Of a stretch of 23,541 nt of DNA, positions 1 through 5,715 are shown in pieces. This DNA is from a virus, in IMG/VR virus record IMGVR_UViG_3300028548_002631, positions 1 to 23,541 of that record; one strand, given 5' to 3'. The notes beneath the pieces are model-generated. The model made no database searches, was not told the DNA's origin, and saw only the letters and a list, made by a program, of their open reading frames with translations. Made by a program: the position numbers and the translations under genes. The first letter of the stretch is position 1, and every line of letters starts with the position of its first letter.

Positions 1-41
1 TTTTCTCCTTTTTTATTATTAAATAAACTTTCCATATACTT

Positions 42-79
42 ATTATGCCTACTTTACACAAAATTGCAAGTTTTTATAC
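42..79 (-). promoter_or_regulatory. Sigma70-like promoter and leader for a gene beyond the left edge
   Basis: Read on the minus strand there is a -35 box TTGCAA (69-64), a 16-bp spacer and a -10 box CATAAT (47-42). An AAAGGAG ribosome binding site follows at about 11-5, so a minus-strand start codon should lie just outside the window. Bases 64-79 are one of four intergenic copies of a 16-bp element with consensus GTATAAATAGTTGYAM on the minus strand. From the -10 box on, CATAATAAGTATATGG is identical to the leader of the gene at 16365-16685. The repetition supports a real promoter; the boxes were found by eye. Confidence 0.7.
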
Positions 80-88
80 AAATTAATA

Positions 89-988
89 TTATGCAACTTT
101 CTCCTCTGCTACCTGCATTTCGATTAAACAATCCAAAGACTTCTGAGCTAGGGTGAACGCTTTGGTCAGAGCTTTCTCAGAATCTTCTATTTTTTGAATC
201 CAAGCATTGAGATACTTGGCATGATCTTTTCTAGGAGTCTTGCTAATTCCAAGGTGGGCACATAAGAAGGCTGAACCTATCTCAGCGACTAACTCTTCTG
301 TGGCGTAGTCAAGTCCTTCAGCAACTCTGTTGGTTCGATCCTTGGTCATGCTCCAGTGAGTCAGTTCGTGTAACTTAGTAGAGTAATAATCTAAGTCAGT
401 AAAGAAATCTGTTTTATCAGGCATGGTAATGAAATCCATGAATCTGTCGTAGTAAGCACCATCTTGGCTACCATGCACAATGTGTGCTCCAGTGTTCTCG
501 ATAAACTTTTCAATCATGATGACATCGTTTTGATCTAGTTTAGTTTTGTGCTGTTTGATTGCTTCGAATTTAAAGTCTTCGATTTGTACACCATTAAAAA
601 CAAATGCAAACTTTTGTAAAAGATAAGTGGGTAGTTTTTTTGTTGCTAGGTATTTTGCTTTCTCACCTTCAGTCAACCAAGACACTTTTTTTTCTCTAAG
701 CTCCCAGTAATAAACCTGACTTCCCTTTGAGCCTTTTTTAATTTTATAACCCATGTCACTCCACTGTTTAAAAGTTGCCCACTGGTTGCACTTCCATTCA
801 TTCTTGATAACCTCGCAGTTTAGGTTGAATACATTTCCACCTTTATAGTTTTTCTTGGTTTTCATGTTCATTGGTAATCCGACTTCAACCCAACTCTTAG
901 TCCAGTTGTCGCCTTCTGTTTTCATTAGTTTGATGATGTTGGCTTGCATGTCCTTCATCACATTTGGTTTTATATTTTTTGTTTTCAT
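89..988 (-). CDS. ArdC-like antirestriction protein (N-terminal ssDNA-binding domain plus zincin domain)
   Basis: 299-residue protein with the two-domain layout of the ArdC family. Residues 8-135 match the ArdC N-terminal ssDNA-binding domain, with a W-T/R-K-x-W segment followed by GLP and a Y-x-G-x-N motif. A zincin-like metallopeptidase domain follows, with HELTHW at 207-212 and the typical downstream YATEELVAEIG glutamate motif at about 228-238. ArdC proteins of conjugative plasmids bind ssDNA and protect incoming DNA from type I and II restriction; that role here is inferred. The first in-frame ATG (1003) lies against the -10 box, so I chose ATG 988. That puts the start about 7 nt after the -10 with no Shine-Dalgarno, as in a leaderless mRNA. 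The protein ends in VA-stop with the stop in TAAT, like the genes at 14.9-16.4 kb. Confidence 0.88.
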   Translation of the reverse strand: MKTKNIKPNVMKDMQANIIKLMKTEGDNWTKSWVEVGLPMNMKTKKNYKGGNVFNLNCEVIKNEWKCNQWATFKQWSDMGYKIKKGSKGSQVYYWELREKKVSWLTEGEKAKYLATKKLPTYLLQKFAFVFNGVQIEDFKFEAIKQHKTKLDQNDVIMIEKFIENTGAHIVHGSQDGAYYDRFMDFITMPDKTDFFTDLDYYSTKLHELTHWSMTKDRTNRVAEGLDYATEELVAEIGSAFLCAHLGISKTPRKDHAKYLNAWIQKIEDSEKALTKAFTLAQKSLDCLIEMQVAEEKVA

Positions 989-994
989 ATGTTC

Positions 995-1032
995 ATAATA
1001 CATAGTTTATAAATAATTGCAACTATTTATAC
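995..1032 (-). promoter_or_regulatory. Promoter of the ArdC-like gene (leaderless type)
   Basis: On the minus strand: -35 TTGCAA (1022-1017), 16-bp spacer, -10 TATTAT (1000-995). The next ATG begins 6 bases after the -10 box, so the transcription start should fall on or next to the start codon. Bases 1017-1032 are a copy of the 16-bp upstream element. The spacer contains TTTATAAACTATGT, also found in the spacer of the promoter at 6820-6858. Confidence 0.72.
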
Positions 1033-1084
1033 AAATTAATAAATAGGGTGTTCTACATGGAACAATATTAATCTTTATAAATAT

Positions 1085-1114
1085 TTGCACATTTGGATAT
1101 TTGTATGCTATGCT
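1085..1114 (+). promoter_or_regulatory. Plus-strand promoter for the small-gene cluster at 1144-2966
   Basis: TTGCAC (1085-1090), 18-bp spacer, TATGCT (1109-1114). Transcription would start near 1121, about 20 bases before the first Shine-Dalgarno-preceded ATG. The -35 has the TTGCAC form also seen at 6848-6843. The -10 is imperfect. It is divergent from the ArdC promoter, with about 50 bp between the two -35 regions. Confidence 0.5.
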
Positions 1115-1143
1115 TGTCGCATGTTAATAAATCAGGGAAACAA

Positions 1144-1431
1144 ATGGCAGAGATAGAAGAAACCAAAGTGCAGAAGATTAAGAGGTATCGAGCAGAGCTT
1201 GGTGACAATCTTAATGAGACTTACGAAGTGCACTGTGTCTTACATGAAAAGTTTACTGGAACCTTTAAAGGTTTCTTAAACAATCAAATGGGATGTAGTG
1301 AATGTATTAAGCAAGGCTTGATTACTTGGGATAGAGATTTTCACCAAGCAGTCATTTGGCAAGCCATGAACAAACTAATCGCTGACGACAAGTTGGCAAT
1401 CAAAGAAGCTGAGGTGACAGATGAAAATTAA
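1144..1431 (+). CDS. Small protein with a putative zinc-binding motif
   Basis: 95 residues, not recognised by name. An upstream in-frame TTG (1093) lies inside the promoter, so I take ATG 1144, preceded by AGGGA. The middle has C-x2-H and, about 20 residues later, G-C-x2-C. That spacing and the F-x-G-x-F context resemble the short zinc fingers of phage HNH-associated and DUF723-type proteins (CxxHG...GCxxC). It could therefore bind zinc and nucleic acid, but no catalytic motif is visible. The C-terminus is rich in K, A and E. It is the first gene of the plus-strand early cluster and overlaps the next gene by 11 bp through the shared ATGAAAATTAA module, which suggests translational coupling. 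Confidence 0.8.
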   Translation: MAEIEETKVQKIKRYRAELGDNLNETYEVHCVLHEKFTGTFKGFLNNQMGCSECIKQGLITWDRDFHQAVIWQAMNKLIADDKLAIKEAEVTDEN

Positions 1432-1675
1432 ACTTAAAAGACTACACAGGGAATTAACTCATGTTTGGAGTGGCATAGGTCATCGTCATGATTCAAGTAG
1501 ATCACTTTATGGCTACAAGCAATATCGAATCAAGACAAGAGATTATTACCAAGGTTGGGAAGTCTACGAGGGCGAGACTCAAATTAGCGACTCAAATGGT
1601 TTTGGTTTTACTTTTAAAGAAGCTAAACAATGGCTTGAAAATTATTTAGACAAGGAGGTGACTCATGAAAATTAA
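1421..1675 (+). CDS. Hypothetical protein, 84 residues
   Basis: Function not recognised. The protein is polar and aromatic-rich, with a His/Arg-rich N-terminal part, several tyrosines, a YYQGWEVYEGE segment and a C-terminal amphipathic helix (KEAKQWLENYL). Start ATG 1421 is preceded by GAGGTG and lies inside the 3' end of the previous gene. Its own 3' end overlaps the next gene by 11 bp in exactly the same way. The WEVYEG and FKEAKQWLE elements recall small phage proteins that fold as a beta-hairpin plus helix, but I assign no role. Confidence 0.75.
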   Translation: MKIKLKRLHRELTHVWSGIGHRHDSSRSLYGYKQYRIKTRDYYQGWEVYEGETQISDSNGFGFTFKEAKQWLENYLDKEVTHEN

Positions 1676-1832
1676 CTGCCCTAAATGTAATGATGAAAGT
1701 GATTTAAAAAGACCTAAACAACAAACAATTTTTAATCGTCAATGTTTTAACTGTAAAAAATATTATGCTTTAGTGTGGATGGGTAATGTCAAAAATAGTA
1801 AGCCTATTGATGCAACAGTTTTCACCAGTTAA
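1665..1832 (+). CDS. Zinc-ribbon microprotein, 55 residues
   Basis: ATG 1665 is preceded by AAGGAGGTG, one of the strongest ribosome binding sites in the cluster, and the frame runs 55 codons to TAA at 1830. The protein begins MKINCPKC and has CxxC at 5-8 and CFNC at about 27-30. This is a four-cysteine zinc-ribbon layout of the kind found in small transcription- or DNA-associated proteins. No other domain is visible. It overlaps the previous gene by 11 bp. A role in binding host transcription or replication machinery is plausible for an early phage zinc ribbon but is not shown by the sequence. Confidence 0.72.
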   Translation: MKINCPKCNDESDLKRPKQQTIFNRQCFNCKKYYALVWMGNVKNSKPIDATVFTS

Positions 1833-1857
1833 TTAAAACAAAAACAAGGAGTAACTC

Positions 1858-2379
1858 ATGAAAATTAATATTGAGATTGAAGACAACATTGTAAAGCCAT
1901 CTATCAAATCACAAATGTTAGATACAGAAACAAAAAAAATTCTTAGGTCAATGGAAAAAGGACAAAGTTTTACAGTCAAAAAAGCAGGTCAGGTTCAACA
2001 CATACAAGTGTATGGAAGAAGCGTTGGCAAAAGATTTTCTTCAAGAAAAATTTACACAGGTAACAGGCAAGATAAAAACTTTCATTTTAGGATGTGGTTA
2101 GAAGGTGATCGTAGTCCAACAACAAGAAAACTTGACTACGCTAAGAACCAACCTAAGTCCTTTGGGTCGTTATCCAAGAAACAATCACAGTCAGATGGTG
2201 AGGGCAGTGCAACTGAACGCTCTAAGGTGCCTAATGAAATCTTAACTTTGATAGAGCTTAAAGAAGAGAACAGAATGATTGTCGATGATCTTAACAAGAT
2301 TAAAAAGATTCTTAGGCAAGAGTTAGGTTACAGCGATTTTAGTCTTGAGAAGACAGATTTTACGGAGGAGGAGTCATGA
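1858..2379 (+). CDS. Hypothetical protein, 173 residues, possible DNA-binding N-terminus and coiled-coil C-terminus
   Basis: Not recognised. The first 25 residues are acidic and Ile-rich. Residues 30-90 have a GQSFTVKKAGQV...GRSVGKRFSSRKI...NFHFRMWLEGD pattern. That resembles small phage domains built as a helix followed by beta-strands (start-of-mRNA-like GxSFxV...FxxRxxxxGxRVWR), often annotated only as DUFs. Residues 95-125 are a Ser/Gln-rich linker. Residues 125-160 form a probable coiled coil (ILTLIELKEENRMIVDDLNKI). The start has AAGGAG five bases before CTCATG and carries the repeated ATGAAAATTAA module. It overlaps the next gene by 4 bp (ATGA). Confidence 0.78.
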   Translation: MKINIEIEDNIVKPSIKSQMLDTETKKILRSMEKGQSFTVKKAGQVQHIQVYGRSVGKRFSSRKIYTGNRQDKNFHFRMWLEGDRSPTTRKLDYAKNQPKSFGSLSKKQSQSDGEGSATERSKVPNEILTLIELKEENRMIVDDLNKIKKILRQELGYSDFSLEKTDFTEEES

Positions 2380-2558
2380 AGATACATGTAGTAGACATTT
2401 CAAATGAAATTTTAGAAAAAATTACAGCAAAAAAATTTTTAGATAATCATATGAGAAATAAAAAATCAAAAGATGGTGTATGGAGAAATATTAAAGGTTG
2501 GGAAAAATATGATGCAGAACAATTAAAAAAGGAGAAGAAAAATGAGCGAATACTTTAG
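2376..2558 (+). CDS. Small basic hypothetical protein, 60 residues
   Basis: No recognised domain. Very lysine-rich, with a short hydrophobic N-terminus (MKIHVVDI), a central KNKKSKDGVWRNIKGWEKY segment and a basic C-terminal helix. ATG 2376 overlaps the stop of the previous gene (ATGA) and has GGAGGAG immediately upstream, so initiation is well supported. It overlaps the next gene by 17 bp, and its final codons supply that gene's GGAG. It may bind nucleic acid by charge, but that is a guess. Confidence 0.7.
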   Translation: MKIHVVDISNEILEKITAKKFLDNHMRNKKSKDGVWRNIKGWEKYDAEQLKKEKKNERIL

Positions 2559-2775
2559 AACACTGGACTTGTTGTTCAGATCAAATTACCAAGACATTAG
2601 TGCTGATGCACTCAAACGAATAATGCAATCTCGTATTAAACGATCTATGTTAGAACTTAATACTTACGATGGGCAGATGGACACAGTGGATCATGTCATA
2701 GAGATGTGGAGGAACAAGGCTTTGTTTCATACCACTGTCGATGAGGAAGAGAAAAAGATGTTGGTGTGTTTGTGA
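2542..2775 (+). CDS. Hypothetical protein, 77 residues, helical
   Basis: Function unknown. Mostly alpha-helical by composition, with conserved-looking acidic and Met-rich stretches (MSEYFRTLDLLF at the N-terminus, then ALKRIMQSRIKRSMLELNTYDGQMDTV). ATG 2542 has AAGGAGAAG upstream within the previous gene. The stop (TGA 2773-2775) overlaps a GTG that opens the next gene. Length and position fit an early-region accessory protein. Confidence 0.68.
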   Translation: MSEYFRTLDLLFRSNYQDISADALKRIMQSRIKRSMLELNTYDGQMDTVDHVIEMWRNKALFHTTVDEEEKKMLVCL

Positions 2776-2966
2776 GCAAGCACCCAATCTTCATTGTGAT
2801 CTCAACATTCATTGATGGACATAAAACCTTAGAGGGTTTGCACGACTTCTATCGGATCAATAAGAAACCAATAGAGTTATTGCGATCTAGTGATGAGGGT
2901 CAGTATCAGGAGTTGATTGATCTGTTCGCTGACCACAAGAAAATACTATTACTTTCTACCAAATAA
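2772..2966 (+). CDS. Hypothetical protein, 64 residues
   Basis: Starts at GTG 2772, which overlaps the preceding stop as GTGA. An in-frame GTG six bases earlier is an alternative. The protein opens with a hydrophobic strand (HPIFIVISTF) and continues as helices (LEGLHDFYRI, YQELIDLFADHKKILLL). No domain is recognised and the Shine-Dalgarno is weak, so expression probably depends on coupling. The last 18 bp overlap the convergent gene at 2949-3182, ending the early plus-strand cluster with no intergenic space. Confidence 0.6.
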   Translation: MSKHPIFIVISTFIDGHKTLEGLHDFYRINKKPIELLRSSDEGQYQELIDLFADHKKILLLSTK

Positions 2967-3182
2967 ACCACTGTTTTTAGATGTGCTTTTATTTATCTTT
3001 CCACCTTGTGATGCCATTTTGACTGATTTCTTAGGCACAGGCTTGGCAGTCTTAGCAGCTTGTACAAAAGCATTAGAACTTGGTGCTCCCTTTGTTCCTA
3101 CCTTTCGCATCGTTTCACCTGAGCCTTCTTTAATTCTTTTTCTCTTTGCTTGTATGTTTGCATACAGTCCGGGTTTTGCCAT
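2949..3182 (-). CDS. Small basic conserved phage protein, 77 residues
   Basis: Opens MAKPGLYANIQAKRKRIKEG and continues SGETMRKVGTKGAPSSNAF, a pattern I recognise from uncharacterised proteins of many marine phages (GLYANI-x-AKRKRI-x-x-GSGE-x-MRKxGxKGAPT). No function is established to my knowledge. It is extremely rich in Lys, Ser and Ala and probably disordered or nucleic-acid binding. The start has a strong AAGGAG nine bases upstream. It is the last gene of the minus-strand run that begins at 5623, and its 3' end overlaps the convergent plus-strand gene by 18 bp. Confidence 0.82.
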   Translation of the reverse strand: MAKPGLYANIQAKRKRIKEGSGETMRKVGTKGAPSSNAFVQAAKTAKPVPKKSVKMASQGGKINKSTSKNSGLFGRK

Positions 3183-3200
3183 TTTATTCTCCTTGTTGAT

Positions 3201-3497
3201 TTACCATTTTACTTTGTCTGCCCAATAAGCCGCTGACATTTTTCCTTTAGCAATGTTCTTGCCATGCCTAGCTTTAAAACTTTTCCTTCTAGCCTTTTGT
3301 GTAGCTGACTCACCTTTTTTAGGTGCTCCTGCTGTACTAACTCCTTGTTGACCAAAACGAATAAGTTTAAGTGTGTGTCCATTTTGAGCAAGAACCATGT
3401 GTGATTTAGTTTTATGACTAGGGGTTCTTTTAGGTTTGTTAACTCCTTTAAGATTATGCTTTGATATTAAGTTTGCTCTTCTAGTTTCATGTGCCAT
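3201..3497 (-). CDS. Small basic conserved phage protein, 98 residues
   Basis: Strongly basic protein. Its second half has the pattern KLIRFGQQGVSTAGAPKKGE followed by KARRKSFKARHGKNIAKG and SAAYWADKVKW at the C-terminus. I have seen this layout (RFGxQG...ARRxSFxARH...GKxSAxYWA) in hypothetical proteins of many marine and other phages; it is uncharacterised. The net charge and RR/KARH clusters suggest binding to nucleic acid or packaged DNA. ATG 3497 lies three bases after the stop of the 511-residue gene and has AGGA upstream, so the two are probably co-translated. Confidence 0.82.
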   Translation of the reverse strand: MAHETRRANLISKHNLKGVNKPKRTPSHKTKSHMVLAQNGHTLKLIRFGQQGVSTAGAPKKGESATQKARRKSFKARHGKNIAKGKMSAAYWADKVKW

Positions 3498-3499
3498 GG

Positions 3500-5035
3500 T
3501 TATTGTCCTGTGGGAAAATATCCAAACTCATTAACATCGTTTGCATCCCATATTAAATCTTTTACTTTTACTTTTTGCGATATTACATTACCAACTTCAT
3601 CGCCTGATCTTCCGTATCCTGATGATGAATGTAATTCTGCATATTTTGGACTTAAAGTTACAAAATCACCTTCATTTATATTTTTAATTCCTTTTGGAAC
3701 GGCTCTGTAAATTGTAACCTCTGCATCAGGTTTATTTTTAACTTTTGTAATTATGTTATAGCTTTGTTGATTTGCTATACCAAACTCGTCATCTTTAAAA
3801 CGAGGACCAGGTGCGTAATATCTTTGACCTTGTGATCCGTAAAAATCACTTGGATACCCTGCTGTATTTCCAGATATATCTTTGGTCAAATCGTCTAACC
3901 TTATAGCATCTGACTCTAATCCTCTTGCTTGATGTTGTATTCTGTATGATGTATCAACAGAAGCATCTAAAACTTTAACCTCACTAGGATTTTTTGTCTT
4001 GGGTAAATTTTTGCTGTCATAGTATTCGATGTCGTCAAAGAGTTTTACTTCATTGCCATCTGCATCTTTGATAATTCTAAAACTATCAGGGTTATCAAGT
4101 TTAACAAAAACCTCTTCGTTAATAGTGGTTGCTTTGCCATTTTTAATTTCCTTTACACCATAACCTTGTGAGTCCACAAAAACATTTTGTTTCTTAGGAT
4201 TGAAACGAAAAATCTCATCAGGATCAAAAATGTCTAATTCATCGTAGATACCACGCACAGCAGCCATTGGGAACTTGGCTTTAGTTCCACTAGCAATAGA
4301 ATCTCTAGCTGTTTGATTTACTTTAAGCTCAATGGGTACACCATTGGATTTAAGTGTAACAGCAGGGTCATAAGTTATAGCTTTACCATCACCAATCAAT
4401 GATTGAGCTTGGGTAGGCTTGCCAGTTTTTATTAAAATAGGTACATCGTGAATTGTTTGAGCTTTAAACTTTTCTAGCTCAGGATCATCAAAAGAACTTG
4501 CAAGGTTTCTGCGTACCTCAACAATCTTGCCTTCTTTTATCTTGTTAGGAGCAAGCATTTTTTTCGTAGCTTCTTGAGTTCCTGCTGTAGCTTTGCCTTG
4601 TTTCATTAAGTCTTGAGCTTTTTGTATTATGTTTAGTGATGCTATGCCTCGACCAACACCACTGACTGCCTTTAAACCTGTTCCTGCTGTAGCTCCTAGT
4701 ACAGGACCTATCATTGGAGTAGCATACAAAGCATCACCTGCCATGCCTAAACCTTGCATACTGGCATCAAAGTAATTGCCTTCTCTTAGGTTGGTAGACA
4801 AAGAAGGCATAGGATCACCTGAAAAAGCATCTATCAGATCAACCTCACTAGAAGGAAAGCTAGGATAAATACCACTGACATCAGGAATACTAGAACCGGG
4901 TGCTAGGAACGATGCCATGTAGGTAGCTTGGGCAGGAGTGGGTGCGATTGTGTCTGCAACCTGTTGGCGTTGATCTTGTTGCAATTGTTTGGTTTGCAAG
5001 TAACGACCAAATATGTCTATGTCTTCCAGTGCCAT
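3500..5035 (-). CDS. Large polyvalent or virion-associated protein with possible ADP-ribosyltransferase-like C-terminal domain
   Basis: 511 residues. Residues 1-35 are Gln-rich and helical. Residues about 92-135 are a Gly/Ala-rich hydrophobic stretch (GLGMAGDALYATPMIGPVLG), as in phage proteins ejected with DNA. Residues 150-370 hold mixed beta-rich segments I cannot assign. The C-terminal about 70 residues have a strand with Y443-R444 (VTIYRAVP), then FVTLSPKYAELH at 459-469, and end with DLIWDANDVNEFGY at 494-506. A YR strand, an S/T-S-x-x-A-x-x-H segment and a final N-E-x-G-Y resemble the R...STS...E order of ADP-ribosyltransferase folds in phage polyvalent proteins. Catalytic competence is inferred, with E503 the likely key residue. 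It could instead be an inactive structural domain. Confidence 0.72.
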   Translation of the reverse strand: MALEDIDIFGRYLQTKQLQQDQRQQVADTIAPTPAQATYMASFLAPGSSIPDVSGIYPSFPSSEVDLIDAFSGDPMPSLSTNLREGNYFDASMQGLGMAGDALYATPMIGPVLGATAGTGLKAVSGVGRGIASLNIIQKAQDLMKQGKATAGTQEATKKMLAPNKIKEGKIVEVRRNLASSFDDPELEKFKAQTIHDVPILIKTGKPTQAQSLIGDGKAITYDPAVTLKSNGVPIELKVNQTARDSIASGTKAKFPMAAVRGIYDELDIFDPDEIFRFNPKKQNVFVDSQGYGVKEIKNGKATTINEEVFVKLDNPDSFRIIKDADGNEVKLFDDIEYYDSKNLPKTKNPSEVKVLDASVDTSYRIQHQARGLESDAIRLDDLTKDISGNTAGYPSDFYGSQGQRYYAPGPRFKDDEFGIANQQSYNIITKVKNKPDAEVTIYRAVPKGIKNINEGDFVTLSPKYAELHSSSGYGRSGDEVGNVISQKVKVKDLIWDANDVNEFGYFPTGQ

Positions 5036-5039
5036 ATTA

Positions 5040-5207
5040 TTAAGACATGGCTTTTTTCTTGGCTGACTTACTCAAGTCACCATAATGAAATAACCTTACG
5101 CTAGTTTTAGTGTGTGCTTTGTTTGTATGCAAAGTACCATTAGCCATTTTATGGGAACTGCCTTTGTGCTCACTGCCATCTTTTTTATAATGTTTAACGC
5201 CTTTCAT
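5040..5207 (-). CDS. Small basic conserved phage protein, 55 residues
   Basis: Starts at ATG 5207, which overlaps the stop of the nuclease gene (ATGA) and has AAAGGA upstream. A longer frame to 5264 would overlap the nuclease by 60 bp and has no better site. The sequence KHYKKDGSEHKGSSHKM followed by GTLHTNKAHTKTSVRLFHY and a KSAKKKA tail matches a small His/Lys-rich protein type found across marine phages, of unknown function. It lies between the nuclease and the 511-residue gene and belongs to the same transcription unit. Confidence 0.78.
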   Translation of the reverse strand: MKGVKHYKKDGSEHKGSSHKMANGTLHTNKAHTKTSVRLFHYGDLSKSAKKKAMS

Positions 5208-5623
5208 TTGTCTTGGTTCCTTTGTTCGTAAATGTTCCAATTTAACTTTAACACATCTAACCATTCTGCCAATGGCAAGACTGCAATCTTTTGATTGTCT
5301 TCTTCCCAGTCAGTGTTAATCGCATACAGTGGAACGCACACTCGAATAGGCACACGATTAAATTTGTAGATGAGCACAGGTATATCACCTTTGGCTGAAT
5401 CGCACACTTGTCGCCACCAATCTGTTTTTATCCAATTGCCTTCTTTGTAAGACTTGCACTCGACAGCATGAAATGGAATGGGCACATCACATTGACCTGC
5501 CTCTTGGTACTGATCTAAGTTTCGTTTGCAAGAGTAGTCCAAACCATTGTCTGTAAAGAATTGATTAAGGATGTTTACTACCTCTCTTTCAAAAGAGGCA
5601 CCTTTGTTTCTTGAATTGACCAT
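5204..5623 (-). CDS. PD-(D/E)XK nuclease, Holliday-junction-resolvase-like
   Basis: 139 residues. The N-terminal RNKGASFEREVVNIL places E12 in the G-x-x-x-E-R context of archaeal Hjc and phage resolvase-like nucleases. Then come D46 in GQCDV and E55-C-K57 in HAVECKS, the D...ExK core of the PD-(D/E)XK fold. The rest gives strands and helices typical of the fold, including VLIYKFNR. Enzymes of this type resolve branched DNA during replication or packaging; the exact substrate is inferred. ATG 5623 has no Shine-Dalgarno but lies 7 bases after a TATACT box, so it may be leaderless. It overlaps the next gene by 4 bp. Confidence 0.85.
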   Translation of the reverse strand: MVNSRNKGASFEREVVNILNQFFTDNGLDYSCKRNLDQYQEAGQCDVPIPFHAVECKSYKEGNWIKTDWWRQVCDSAKGDIPVLIYKFNRVPIRVCVPLYAINTDWEEDNQKIAVLPLAEWLDVLKLNWNIYEQRNQDK

Positions 5624-5630
5624 GGCAAAA

Positions 5631-5660
5631 AGTATATCACTGGATCAAAGTCATGTGTAA
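5631..5660 (-). promoter_or_regulatory. Candidate promoter of the nuclease gene (leaderless type)
   Basis: On the minus strand: TTACAC (5660-5655), 18-bp spacer, TATACT (5636-5631), then TTTTGCC and ATG. The predicted transcription start coincides with the start codon, as for the ArdC-like gene. The -35 is poor, so the call rests mainly on the -10 and the absence of a Shine-Dalgarno. Confidence 0.42.
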
Positions 5661-5675
5661 TTTTTTGCACAAAGT

Positions 5676-5698
5676 AGACCCTCCACTACAGAGGGTCT
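5676..5698 (-). terminator. Terminator-like hairpin after the metalloprotease gene
   Basis: Perfect 8-bp inverted repeat AGACCCTC / GAGGGTCT with a 7-base loop, 18 bases past the stop of the gene at 5716-6537 and before the nuclease promoter. On the minus strand the following tract is only ACTTTG. On the plus strand the hairpin is followed by TTTT. Termination may therefore be weak or bidirectional. Confidence 0.55.
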
Positions 5699-5715
5699 TT
5701 TCGAATGGTTCAGGA

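Noticed and set aside
1093-1143. TTG start extending the first early gene
   Set aside because: It lies inside the -35/-10 region and would have no ribosome binding site; ATG 1144 has AGGGA upstream.
5208-5264. Longer start for the 55-residue basic protein
   Set aside because: The extension overlaps the nuclease by 60 bp and adds unrelated sequence; ATG 5207 with AAAGGA and an ATGA overlap is better.
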